Of a stretch of 48,260 bases of DNA, positions 1 through 13,300 are shown piece after piece. The DNA lies in contig NW_003105103.1 of the NCBI RefSeq assembly GCF_000003605.2, forward strand, positions 233,410 to 281,669, written 5' to 3'. The translations under genes and the position numbers were made by a program. The notes below the pieces were generated by a model. It was given only the letters and a program-made list of their open reading frames with translations. It was not told the origin of the DNA and did no database searches. Positions within the stretch are counted from its first letter, which is position 1. The number at the start of each line of letters is the position of its first letter. The stretch is from Saccoglossus kowalevskii. Its lineage: Eukaryota; Hemichordata; Enteropneusta; Harrimaniidae.

Positions 1-3000
1 GGCTGATAGTTTCATTAAACAGAAAATACGTAATCGCTAGCTGTTTTCCATGCATTATAGTTATCACATATTATTTTATAATCTGGTAATCCGACAATTA
101 TTCATTATATATACAATACTCTTTTAAAGTCACAAACTGTTAGAACTCTTTTCTTAATAGCTAGTATTGTTAAAAAATATTTTGATATGTATGTTCACTC
201 AAACATATACGAAGCTGTAATTATGGCTATTTGGCGAACGTACTAGTATATTATTCTACGTGTATTTATGTACTTATCATAAACCCACTGTAGTTTTTCC
301 GACCCCTGTGATCTTCTTTCTTTCTTTGTCGATAACAACACACCCCGATTACGCGACCCGACATTCGTATGCAACCGAATGCAGTGTCTGTCTGTTCGTC
401 TATATTTGAAATGTGGCATAAAAATGGCACTTTAAATATCCCTTTCTAAGCAATTAACCTATTAAATAAAATCACCCTTATGCACATATCATCCACATGG
501 AGACCTACCCAAGGTAGGTAGCATTATTATTGTCAGTTGATGTTGTGTACCAGTAGGCATGCATTATGTCAAATAATTATATTCATGTAGTACATTGTAT
601 GGAAGCAACCCAAACAGAATCAACGTCGACCCTCAAAACGACTGCGCCTTTTTGCTTCAACCACGTTTCTGAGATGCCGTTGAGTAATAGCGTTACTTGT
701 ACGATTCTCAAGCCGGTTTTATCGTGACAGATATGTGCAGTAAACATCCGTATCAAAAGTAGTCGCACCGATTATAATTTACTTTACCACTATGCGTGCC
801 AGATGAATAAGCTCGGATAGGTACACGGGGTAGCGATTTAACTGCGTAGAAAACTAATTTGAGCAGTTCTAGATCGCAAATGCGTGCGGTTAATGTTTTT
901 CAAACTACGGTTTAAAAAAGAGGGGAGGGCAAGGGTTATCTTTGTTCAACGTAATTGCAATATTTTTTTGTTCGTACAACGTAAATTGGAAAAATAAATT
1001 CCGTAATTCTGTATTCACAGGCTAGACGTACAACGTAATCAATCAAATATTGTTTTCGTACACTGTAAACATGTAACATTTTTTTCGATACGTACAAGAA
1101 TTTCTAGGTTTTCTTTTTTAATTTTCATTCCGTAAAATGTAAAATAACTTTTATTTTCTCTGTAAATTGTAAACATTCAATTTTCACTGTAAACTGTAAA
1201 GACGTATATTTTTCCTTGTAAACAGTAAAAAGCCCTTTTTATTTCCCGTAAAACTGTACTAGCTACCTCCTTGTCGCCCCAAAAACACCTAACCGTTCGT
1301 GTGTTACAGTTGGCGAACCTAGTTTTCAGGTGAAAGCCGGAAACTGCTTGCAATGGAATCGTACATGCCGCGACGCAAAACAAAACACAAGCATGATACC
1401 TTACTTTGGACAATGGTCGACATTGATATTCAACAGAGTGAATATTATATATTTCCATAAAATGTAAGTTAAAGAGACGTTTGTTTTTCATAACATGATT
1501 CTGTTCGACTGTATTGAAATCAACTCGCGTTATATTCAATTATATGCCTTTATTCGAGAAACTCGGAAAACGGGGAATGTGCTACTGCGCTAGTCCAGTA
1601 ATGAGTAAATGATGCTTATTCTCGCGGTAAAGTGAAAGAAATATGTGAAAACGCGAGATTTTGAAATATATGCGATTTGCATTTACCGCGTTCTCAATGC
1701 AATACAACGAGATATGTTCTTCCTACCCATTAGTATAACACCAATTATATATCAAATTGAATAATTAAACGCCATGCTTCTTTTTTTAAGATTGGATATG
1801 TTAGTTCCATTTTTCTATTGGTGTAATTTAGGATTACCGCAGCCTGTTCGATTCAGGATATATAGTTGTAAAATAGGGACTATTCAAAGAAGAGTATGTC
1901 ACTATATTTTTCCAATTTTACTGCCTTATTAACAACGTGCATCATTAATGACATCCAACACAGAGTGTACATGAATGGTATATAAGTGGGTTTACATAAT
2001 TACTAAACAATAGATCCGCCTGACATATACAAAATATTAAGAATTTAGGAATTATTATTGTTATCTTATATGTTGACACCTTAACAACGAACAGACTGAA
2101 CATTCTGTCCTGAAACACAGTATCATACATTATCTGTGGTCCTTGGATGTATGACTACAACATCAAATCAGCTCTCGGTTGAGCGTTTTCATTAGTGATG
2201 AATAGCTTCCAAAAAAGAAGAGGCACAGCTCTATTTTCGTTCTCTTCTGTTTAGTAGGTGTGAAAGATAATGAGTGCATGTCAATTGTCTATGTTGTAAG
2301 TGTGGGCTAATGGTTACCTTGACAATTCAGCATTCATGTTTGTATAAAAACTAGAAAGTGTTCCACCCATGTCAATGCAACTTATTGAACTCCTCTTGCT
2401 GTGAAGATTCTCCCAAATATCTGAATCACAAGTGCTCCTGCAAGAATAGCATTGCAATACTGCCGGCGCCATGCAGGCATTGAATTTTTCACGCCTGCGC
2501 AGTATTTTGCCAAATGACTTCCAGCGCATTGGATTAGTTAGCAGTGTACATCAAATCTTCTTACGTACTGCCGCCAAATGTCTAACCTTTGTCGCAGTTT
2601 CAATCCTTGGCCGACTGAGGCCAGACCGATTGGTAGTTTGTTCAGCGCTTCACACATATCTCTACGTAAGTTCGAAAATCAATAGCCGAGTGGCGCCGGT
2701 TGTGTAATAACATACTCATGTCACCATTTCGCCTTGAGATACAACATACTATAACGTTCCTGTCACGGCACTGCACGCAATATCTGCATCCTATCACATT
2801 AAAAATGTGAATTCCAATTATGGAATGAATACTCAGTTTTTGTAATATTGTGAACAGTTTTTTTAAACTAATTTTTAATAAAAAGCTCTAACCATTATTA
2901 CAATTGTACTCCGTATACACAAAAATGATAATTTTTCTTATTACGGAATACACAAGATGTTACACAGAAAAAGATAAATCGCTATAAGTTTGGACTCTTT

Positions 3001-4291
3001 TTGTCTTGAATTGTGAATATATAGTGTGCACAACAGCTCTTATAACACTAACTTTAATGAATGTAATATTACTTGGTAAACATACTATAGATTTATCATC
3101 GCAACTAATTTACAACTTATTCAGACGATGGAAATGTACACGACACTTACTGTACAGGACACATCAAGTTAACCATTGCTGGAAGTCACTTATTTGGACG
3201 GCAAGTTGATATCGATATTTTCATACGTGCGCTGATGCAGATATTAAACCTATTAAACCTATTGTAAAAGTACAATATTTAGTTTATTTGCTTCATGTGT
3301 TTCTAAATTTCATTGTTCAATGTGCCTGCGCTAAAGGTTCCCCGGACCGATATCACCATCCATGGTCACGTTGAATTTAGGGTATCTAGTGATTGCCTGG
3401 TGGTGGCGCAGTTGGTGCAAGCGCACTATTTGTTTACTATACCTGTTTTTTGGCAACTTTGAAATACCAACCTGATGAAAGTTAAATTGATGATCTCAAA
3501 AAAACAAACAAAGAATTCAGAATCTAGCGGTTATCGTTTTGTCAATACTTGCTGTAAATTCATGTTCGGAAAATTCTTTCAGATCATCAGTTACTTGTTA
3601 ATAACATCCAATAAATTAGTACTCGTTGTCAGTAAACTGGAATAATGAACTAATAGGCATATTAGATTTCACTTCAAAATGACATGATTGTTTTAAATGT
3701 TCAGCTTATGTATTCTCAAGCATGATGGACTTGATGTATACTGCTTATCATCTGTGACCAAACACCACACTGCATTGTCTGGTATAGGGACATTAAACTT
3801 CCCTACAACTCCCCAATATAGAAATGTCTAGATCGCCTTTTTAGATTTATTTGTTTGTACAATGAATGCTTACTGCACTCATGTACCGTACTGACCGGAC
3901 ACAGGGATTTAAATGGGGTTCCGGCATCAAAGTACGACAGAGGGCACTAGTGAATATTCTTTATGGAGTAGTTTCAATAAAATCCGGATGGCAAACGCGC
4001 CCGTGTGTGTGTGTTTTGATCACGAGTTGAAGCGTACGACAAGCTTGGATTCTCTTTACGTGACATTGTTGATAGGTTTAGGAATTACATGAATTGTTTG
4101 TTTTTATTTTTATTTAAAAAATATATAACTTACTTTTAATTACATGGACAGATGTGATGTTTGTATTACGTCGACCTATCGCGTTCATTTCTCGGCAATA
4201 TGTAAATGTTATGTTAATCCGAAAACTGCAAGTTTGAGCATATATAGTTTAAGTTACTGTCACACTCACCCTATGTTCCTTTTATTAACAG
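1..4291. other. Upstream region without a recognised gene
   Basis: I see no exon here that I can assign. The missing first exons of the receptor cyclase that starts at 4292 (signal peptide, first ectodomain strand) should lie upstream, in this stretch or left of the window, but none was recognised. Open frames here are short and look like chance. The one clear structure is the minisatellite at 944-1260, annotated separately. Confidence 0.5.
944..1260. repeat. Degenerate ~29-bp minisatellite with GTAmAmYGTAAA core
   Basis: A motif of the form cGTACAACGTAAA / tGTAAACTGTAAA recurs at about 944, 973, 1001, 1027, 1057, 1091, 1131, 1161, 1188, 1217 and 1247. The steps are 26 to 40 bases, mostly 27-30. 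T-rich spacers separate the cores, so each unit is a short direct GTA..GTAA pair followed by a T run. Copies have diverged, which suggests an old array. No coding potential is evident. Confidence 0.6.
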
Positions 4292-4398
4292 GGTTGTGTT
4301 TGAGGCTGGCTGTAATGAGAGAGATGGCTTATACGCTGGAGTGAAACTATATTACCTGGAAAACATAGATGTAATAATCGGCCCTCCTTGTTCCAGTG
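4292..4398 (+). CDS. Receptor cyclase A, exon 1 seen: ectodomain start
   Basis: Acceptor ttattaacag precedes the exon and donor gtgagt follows. It enters in phase 2 and leaves in phase 1. It encodes [12 protein letters not shown], then a helix, and ends in [11 protein letters not shown]-like residues (read as [11 protein letters not shown]). Two cysteines, in GCNE and PPCS, match the first disulfide loop of natriuretic peptide receptors. The IGPPCS motif is the most recognisable part of the ANF-receptor family. Confidence 0.88.
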
Positions 4399-7300
4399 GT
4401 GAGTATACGCATTATAATATTCTAATATACTGTAAAGTATTATATTATAACTTGAAACCTATTTTTGCCGAAGAGATGAATCATTGAACGAAAATAAAAT
4501 CAAGTGAAAATACTTTTGATGTTTTCCGTTTAGCTTATCAAATTTCAGTAAAAATAAATTAGTTGTTTCATCATTCCAAAATTACTGTGACATTTAAGCT
4601 TTGTGTAGGTATCGACTAGCTGCGGGCGATAGGCTGACATTTCACAAGCCGTGAAAGCCGTGATATTCACAACACTATCTAAGAGCCGACAAATCTGTAT
4701 ATAGACACAGGCTTGGGTCAATATTTGTATTATAACGAATAAACGTTGCATTGTAATATTTCTCCGCCTAAGTTTTCAATGAAAGCATCCAGATTGTTCT
4801 CTATTCACACGTAACTGTTTCAACACAGGCTCATTGACTCGTATAATCCCTGTCACATTTAAGTTTTTGCAGGTATCAACTAGCTACGGACGACTTTCAG
4901 ATATTCATAAGCCGCGATATTTACTCCTGATGCGCGCACACGCAAACAAAAACGGCACAATACACTAGGTAAACCCCAGGTGCCTCTGCCGTCTGTTTTC
5001 GCTGCCTCAAAATTGAACAAAGTGAAGAAAATGGACGGAATTAGCCGGGATATACTGGGTCTCAATCACACCTAAATAAAGCGCAATATAACAACACTTT
5101 TCGGTTAAATTAACATTTTAATAAACCCACATGTATGTATATTACACAACGATTACCTTGATGAAATAAATAGAAACACTTAAAGTCGGTATACGACGTC
5201 TACAAATACGGAAATGTTGTGCGAAACTCATGTACCGGTAATCAAGCGCTAGCTAAGTACACGACTACGACCGATATGTTCGAATCATTATCTCCTTGTT
5301 ACAAGTAATCACATCGAACATAATTTGGCCCAAATGACACAAAATATCTTGTTGAGCAGAAAATGTTGTTCGTCACAAATTAAAGGAGACTCTCTGAGAA
5401 AACGCTGACAACCTTTAACGGTAAATCAGCTTTCTTCGACCAAACATAATGTCTGCGTAATGTGAGTTGGTGATGTTACACTCAATATTTCTGTCAGTTT
5501 CATTTCAGAAACTGTACAGCAATTATTCTGTAGTTTGATGGGTCTGATTTGAATCCAGATTTGGAAATAGGAATAAAATTTCACTCCAGTGTTCAGGGGA
5601 ACTACCCGGGTAATATTCTATTTTGATCATTTTGTGAAGTGCATCTAGTGATGTGCATCTATTTGTCTATTTCAATGCAGATGTTATCCTCAGCATTGGT
5701 TGCTGATTTGATTTCTTTTTTTTCAGTCGCTGCTTAATGTTTAGTAACAGTCAATGTGACTATTTTTAAAAAGATGCAAATTGGTTTCAAAGTTGGCTTA
5801 GCAATCCCAAATATATTTAATTTGAAGAGGATGCAACATATGAGCTGCTTTCCTATATTTGTCCTAGATTCATAGACAAATAATAAAAGACAGTAGTCAG
5901 AATTATGTTACAATTTTTGGAAAACATTGTATTGAACTATATAATTTTCTTATTTTAACGACCATTCAATTTAAAGTTATATTTAAACTACAATTTATAA
6001 GACACATAATGCAACGTTTTTGTTGTTGCAAACAAAACCATTTTTATGTATAAATACAACCTACATAAGGATCTTTATTTGGAAAACAAATTGCTTTGTC
6101 GATTTTGCAAATTAAATTATCTAGTACATCCCGAAACTGTTCTTATTAAGTTTATTTTCAATAAACTGCCACTCCTCTTGTTACCTAGAACTACCTGGGT
6201 TTCTACGCTGACAAATAGTATCACAACGATCAAAACCACCAGCACGCCCAATATTTCTATTTTTCGAAATCCAAGTTTCTTGTAAGCAAACAAGTTCATG
6301 TTACAAAACGAGCTGCTTGGAATCATTATCATTAAACATAGTGCAGAAAAACAATGCAAAATGTGAAAACAAGTTACAAAGAAAAAACAATGAAAAAAAC
6401 TAAAAGGGAAAAACCAAAAATACTCAAGCCACGAAATAAAAAAGGCACTCACAATCAGAATTAGGATATTTTTGATTCCAATGGAAAATTGGAGAAATGG
6501 CAAAAAGCAATCACCTCAAATACAGATCTACATTAGCTTTATAAATCACATTGTTCATTCAAATGAGTTTTGAAAACCTTACATTACCGTCGTCTTGATT
6601 CATTTGTGTTAAGATTTAATTCCTTGTCGAACTATTGAGGGCGTCATTGTGGTGACTACGATTCCGGCTGTGCGTGGTGTCAATCGTTGGTCCTTGTTTT
6701 TTGTTGTTTCCAAAATCCCTATCCTTAAATGCCCCATTTGGTTTCAATCTTCTTTTTAACGTCACTAACAAATTTCAGTGTTTTACGATGGTCACGTACT
6801 TGTGTTGTTTCAACCTATCATGAAATAAAAGCAGGATTTACTACTGTACATCGATGGTTCTGTGTGTTGTTGTGTCATGTTATCACTTACGAGCATTTTG
6901 CATCTTTTTACCACAATATCTTACATTTTAATTACAAAATACATTGTGAAAGTGATATGTTGTCCTTCAATTCGTTAGTGGCACTATGGTGCTCACTATG
7001 GTGCCCAACCTCGGGAAGTTGGAATAACTTAAGGAAGATTTTAATAATCAATAAATATAAAAAAGTAGTTGTATTTTTCCCACCACCCTATGTATTAACA
7101 GTTTATTTGGTGTTTAAGTTATAGCTTTATACTATAGATTTTATATGCAAATTTTAATTCTCGACGTCGTGAATTTGTATCTTTTGCGCTGACAAAGAAA
7201 TCGAAGATGAATATAACTTCATCATGATATGCCCTTCTTACAGTGATAAAATGGAAAATCACTATATTTTACGACTTTTCCGGACATTAAGTGATTAAGT

Positions 7301-10300
7301 GGCGCTCTTGTTCTTGTACACACGTTCAAGCGGCGTCTCTGATAAAGACGCGCTGCGAAACACATATTTGCGATTTCAATTTGAATGCGATCTTTGTTTT
7401 AATATATCGTTCGAAGAGACGAAATGCGAACGGCGCTGCGTGAGTTGTTTACACATTACATGTAGTTTTTTTTTTTCACCAGCGATCGAGTGATCACTCT
7501 TCTATCAATCAGTAACACCAATAATAATCTGTTTTACCTTCACATCCAACAAGGATAGCCCGTTAGTGATACTCGGTCACTGGATCGTACTAGTACTTTT
7601 TCACACAGAACGCTGTCATTGGTTATGTGATGATCACGCTATCCTGACGTATCCTCAAATTGCCAAATGTACTGTACGTAATGTGTTATTTTAGAAATAG
7701 TACTAATTTCAACTGTCCGCCAGTTCATGTTTGTACCTGTGGAAATATGCATGTAATAAATATATAATCTCTTTCTATATACGTCATCAAACACACGTGA
7801 TTATTCTCAGAATAGCGTTATTCATCGCCTCCAGCTAGGATTATTACAAAACTTTGCAAGCGTTTGTTTCTTCTAACGTCATTGAAAAAAATACAGTCGG
7901 ATTATATAAAATTATTATATCTTAATGTCAGGCAGTTAAGCTAGAAAATTACCCGAGCAATAACATTCGTTTTATTTAGCAATTTTTTTGGCGGGCACGT
8001 TTCCTCGTTTTTTACTATGTCTGTATTGATGCCATACTACGAATATAGTTACATATTTGCTGTTTCTACTTGTAACCCAACACGTACAGGCCCCAACGTC
8101 CACGTGTGGGAATAACAGTGATAAGCCACTGATCCAATCCACTTTTAAAATGCATAAGCAACCCGATTTATACCACACCTCGGCCTGATTTCATTTTCTA
8201 ACTACCTGGACATGAACCGGGGCAAACACCTTTAGTGTAATAAGGCCGGGATGGATCGAGGCAGTTTTAAAGTGACTCATACAAATTCACTCACCATCAA
8301 TAAATGCGATTAACGCGATTGCATGTAAAAATGTTGTTACTGCTTATGAAAAATGCACCTTTTACCAAAAGAATTACTTTTAAACATTAAGATATAACCC
8401 TTGTGTTATTTATGTTATTAAAGGCATGTAATACAAATATTAATTGAGATAAATTGCCTTTTTAACGTCGGGCAAATGATCACCTGCGCTCGGACGCAAA
8501 CGACCATAGTCGTTGCAGTAATATATATTAAGGATCCATGTAACCGCGTTTTAATTTGGGTAAGATGATCAAGTTGCAAATCAAATTCTCGCTTCATAGA
8601 AACATTATGCCGCATGTAGAAGGTTTTCTTATCCACGTGAATTATGTTTTGTAGACGGAAATCTGTGTTATCGACAATCACAAATGAAACAGGTGATGGT
8701 ATTGATAATTGATTGCAACATCTTTTGCCGGGTATGAATCATGTTTAGATACAGCAATCAATGACAAAGTTGCACCCTGTACAAATTGTTTCAGTGTCAT
8801 TGTTATTGTTATTTTACTACGCTACAAAAGTATATGCAATGGATTGGGGTGTTGTTAGGAGGTGTTAGGGACTGTTATGTCCGGGGTATTTTGTCCAGGT
8901 GTCTTGTCCGGGGATTTTATGCCCGAGTGTGTGTGTTTTGTTCACCTTTGGAAAAAGCCGAGGCCGGCTTGGTTCGGTTGATGGAGGGAAGAATCCACAG
9001 AAAATATAGCATATAAACTTAATACAAATTGAAAATCTAAACATTTTGCACGATTATCGATTATCATCGTGCCTGCGTAATGCATTTCGGGTGTTCGACT
9101 CGTATTTTAACAGAGTATAATATTTCAAAAGACTGAAACGAATGCTTCCATTAATAAAAAAACATAGAAGTTTTTTGCGCAATATACGCCTCAAATTAGT
9201 TGGGAATACTCGATGACGATTTAAGACACCTACACTTGCTATATAAAAACAGAAAACCCAGAGCCGAAATAACACGTTGAGACCCGCCACGTTGGACACT
9301 TCTGACTTTATAAGCCAGTATTGAAAAGCAAATAGTAAGTCTCAAGCCGGCTTAAACAATGTTTTGACTGAGTTAAAGCGAAATAATGGCTGGTCCTTAG
9401 AAACGTGAATATAAAAAAAAAGTATTCATTCTTCAATGCAACGACGATAATCGTTTAGGCAGCTTGTGGATTAACACTATTTACGACACGTGCTTAATGT
9501 CGTCTTAAAAAAACACAGTGTTACAGAGGTCGGTTTCATTGCCACCGAACTCAGGATTATCCTTATTACATCTCTGGACTAGAGATTATACACGAGCGAA
9601 AAATTTAGAAAACTAAATGGTGTCTGTGCATGTATTTACAAACCAATATGGTTAAGATGTCATCGTATGATATGCTAATTTCACCCACACACTTTCGGAA
9701 TGATGTTACGCTTGGATTAAAAATTGACAGTAGTATTGTACAGATAACACGTGATACTTGCTCAGATTTAAACTAATCTTATATGCTTCCTTATCGGATA
9801 GACCCAATTGCGTTCACGCACGGGAAGAAACAGTGGTTAGCACAAACGTCGTAAGAATACACACAAATCTGCAGTCATTGTAACTATGTTCACTTAGTAC
9901 AGTAACTAGAAAGGTATACGTGTCATTTCAATTGCTTTAAAGCAAAGCTAATTGTCCAGTAATTCTAGCAAAAAAAGAGGGGCCAACCCGTCAAAAATTG
10001 CAACAAAAATAATTTCTTCACAGTGCTTTTCAGAAAGGTATCTAGATTGATATACTAAAAGTCTAGGAAAATCTAGGCTTCCGAAATATACCTAATTTGC
10101 ATATATTCAAAATGGTCGTTTTGCACATTTTTACAACATGGAAATATAACTATTTGAACATTACTTTAATTCAAGATGAAGTAATTTTAAAAATTCATGA
10201 TGCTATGATACTGTTTTGAGTCGGAGACGGTTTGAGAGTGCCAAATGTGTTGATTGGGTAGAGGAAAATTAGCATAAATCCAATGTGGCCGCAATAATAT

Positions 10301-13300
10301 AAATATTTAATGTAACTTCTCTTCCGGCTTCTCTTCTATGTGGCATAAGTAATAAGTATAAGATGCTAGAATATAATTTTAAACAGAATCGTACAGTACA
10401 GAAAAGATGTAAATAAATGGTTTCCTGGGTGAAGAAAAACGAGAGGAATGAAACACCTTGGTTTGATCTATAAATCTGCTATACTACATGTATATACATA
10501 ATAGACCATTTAAACGTTAATTTTCAAATCTATAAACTATATTTTTGATTTTAAAAAAATGCATTAAATAGCTAAAATTCTGTCCAAAAGTTTATTGTTT
10601 GATTAATGTAATTGCTAATCGTCATTGCTATCTTCATCAGATATCTGAACTACATCTGTGCATCAAGATCCTCGACATCCACCACAAACTGCAGAACATT
10701 CAAGGTTGTGCTTTTTGCAGGTACATCTGATACTGCGACAGTCTGTGGAGCAGTTGCATCTCACTATGCTCAATAGAAATTCAGGTGCTGGCTCCTTGTC
10801 AGTCATTATAGAAATGACGATCGGTTGTGGATCGCGTCCTGGGATTTGCTTCCTGGCGAGAAACACGATTCGTGTCTTTATCACAAATTGATTGTCTATA
10901 AAGGCGAAACACCAGTCCAAGAAAGACAGGGCCCCAAGTTCAGCCCGACGCCTACCTGAGGCGAGGGTGAGTTGGAAGACTGTTTTCCACATCAACAGTT
11001 TGAGTGGTGCTGATCGGAGAGGCTCAAAGGGCAGTCTGCTTGGAGCTGCCAACACAACAGATAAGTTCCAATTGGTTGGTTCCCTAGTTTTGGTTCTAGG
11101 CCTCTGATTAAACAGTATAACAGTCTCCTAATGGTAGGACAACCGGCTAGCCTCGTCTCCAGAGAATTTCAATGGTGGGTGACTGTCGCATACGACTTAT
11201 TTACCATTTCCGTGCCACTGAGAATGTTCTAGAACCGTACTGTGTCTGGATGGAATATTCTAGATATTTTTTAGAAACTGGTTGAATAGGTAATAGAACA
11301 CTGTAGGACGCAATATAAGGTAATGGAACATTCTAGAAATTTGTAGTAAGTTCCAGACTCATTATGTATGCTGATGTAATGGTCTATTTATAGACAGTGG
11401 GGGTATATATAGGGGAGTTGTTCAGCACTGAGTTCAGATCGGAGATCTCGTTGAATTGTATTGGAGTTTAAGTACCTAGTTATCTAGTAGTGGAGTTTTA
11501 CCACGTTATTGTACTTGATGTATAATAATACCAGTACCAGTTGAAACCTCATCTGTTGGCTCTGTGTTCGTATGTTATCATCGCCGCCAGGGAAGTGTTT
11601 ATGTTACTGTTGCCATTTTGGTATTTGAACCATCACACCTGTACTATACCAATTACGGTAATATTACGTTGCGTGTGACAGTGACAAGGCTGACCTATAG
11701 CCAACAATCGTTGAAAGGACAAGTCCATTTCATTCAAACGATGGATGAAAAGTCAGCTGTCTGGCCAACAAAAGTATGGCATGAATCTCTTTTCCACGTA
11801 GTCTGTGTTGGTAGCTCCACATTGTATTCCAGGTGCCAAAGGAGAATTTGCTCCGCTGGGACTGACAACGATGGCGATCTGGTCCCCACTCCTTGTAGCT
11901 ATAGGAGACCACCACTGTGTTGTTTGTGTGAAGCAAGGCTCTGTGGTCTTGAACTATGGGTAGAAAGTGAAGTAGTGCTAAGCGCACTTTTTTCAGTTCG
12001 AGCCAGTTAATATGGCAGTCCTGAATCTAATGCAGGGGCCATAGCTGTAGCGAGTGGATCCAAGGGAATCCCCTGCTGGCCACCAGGACAAGGCATCCCT
12101 CGCTAACGCGTAACGCAGCCTGGGGGAACTACCCTGCAAACCGCATTGGTTCTCAGAGGGACACAGAGGGAATGCTGACTAGGCATTTGGCTAGGTCGTT
12201 TAGGCAACAAGCCTGCAGTGACCATACCAAGTCCACCTCCGTGTTGAACTCCCTGGCCAGGTACACCAACTGTGTTGGCTGAGGGTGGGATCGATTTACT
12301 AGGAAGCACAACGGGTCTAGAAAATCTGGTGTTAGCCTTACTGTTTGACTAACCACCGCTTGTTGGGTTGTTTAGCAACCAGCCATCTAGGTACACGTTG
12401 ATGTGTATCGATGTAATGTGTACCGGTGCAACAGTAGCACCACCTGTTTCTACACATATGTGAATATGTATGGAGCCATACAAAACCTGAAGGGGAGCAC
12501 CCCGCACTCGCTGACTCACAGGGTGTATGTGCGGGTAAGTATGGCTCAAATCTAGCGAGGATAACCAGTAGAAACAGAGCACAGAGAATAATATGGTGCT
12601 CGGCGTTTCCAAGAAGCTCATACTGATTTAGTCTGCTTAAGCCCAGAACGGGGCACAGCCACTTGCAGTCTCAGTTGTAGTCTTTGGAACCATCAATACT
12701 TGCGAGTTGAAGCCCGAACTTAACGCCAGGTCCCCTATCCTGCGTATAGCATCTTTTGTAAGCAAACTATCCACCTCCTGTCAGATTGCTCCCACTTTGT
12801 GGGGTCCCCTGGTAGTGCCCTGAATGGGGGCTGGTGCCAGGGGTGGAGATTGCAATGGAATCTTGTAACCATGTTCGACACCTGGAGAGTCCAGGGATTG
12901 GTTACACACTGCCTCCGAACCAGCACAATCAGTGCGACAGAGATGTCTTAATTTGGCGGTTCCACATCAGGGTGATCTCTCCCCTACTGAGGTGAGACCC
13001 CACGAGACCTGTATAAGTCAATAGATTTCAACTCCTGCCGAACATATGTGTCTCCCCCTTCTCGCAAGAGGAAGCATCAAACCTGCTTCCCCTGCGAGCT
13101 GGGTAGGTGACCCCACAGGAAGATGGGGAAGACCACCACCTGGTTCCTTCTTCCTAGGGGGCGTGTTGCCATTCTTCCCTCCTCGTTACTGGCTACTTCT
13201 GGCCATTGAGTGCCGACTTCAGTTGTTACATTTTCTCAGCTTGAGGCATTACCGCTTACCCATGGCAAAAGCCAAACTGGCTCGCTGGTCTCACCTGTAC

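Larger units (their letters stand above)
4399..9951. other. First part of the 10-kb intron 1 of receptor cyclase A
   Basis: Long AT-rich intronic stretch left of the retrotransposon. It holds a duplicated ~50-base segment (about 4586 and 4849), a possible signal-anchor exon on the minus strand (6185-6299) and a short GTCCGGGG tandem repeat (8875-8929). I recognised no further receptor exon here. Confidence 0.5.
11184..11680 (+). mobile_element. Solo LTR (497 bp) with heat-shock-element-like U3
   Basis: It begins TGTCGCA and ends TGTGACA; these ends are inverted copies but for one base. It is flanked by the five-base duplication GTGAC. Inside, on the plus strand, are three GAAnnTTCnnGA triplets, then a TATA box at 11403-11412, then an AT-rich section with an AATAAT-like signal. 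No internal retroviral region adjoins, so this is a solo LTR left by recombination. It interrupts the N-terminal part of the recombinase, so it inserted after the DIRS-like element. Its orientation is the same as receptor cyclase A. Confidence 0.75.
10810..11714 (-). pseudogene. Tyrosine recombinase of the DIRS-like element, split by a solo LTR
   Basis: The N-terminal SAM-like part ([11 protein letters not shown], 11714-11682) is separated by the LTR from [18 protein letters not shown] and [25 protein letters not shown] then follows, the standard start of the catalytic domain with its first Arg. Next come FLARKQ and DPQPIVIS, matching the FxAKNQ..P.PI.I segment. The remaining catalytic box is missing. 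Besides the LTR insertion there are stops and at least one frameshift between the SAM-like part and the catalytic part. Strand transfer by such an enzyme would normally circularise or integrate the element; this copy cannot. Confidence 0.72.

Noticed and set aside
1177-1539. 120-codon open frame on the minus strand
   Set aside because: It overlaps the minisatellite and shows no domain, signal peptide or splice context.
3402-3420. tRNA A-box-like TGGCGCAGTTGG
   Set aside because: No B box at a suitable distance and no cloverleaf; probably chance.
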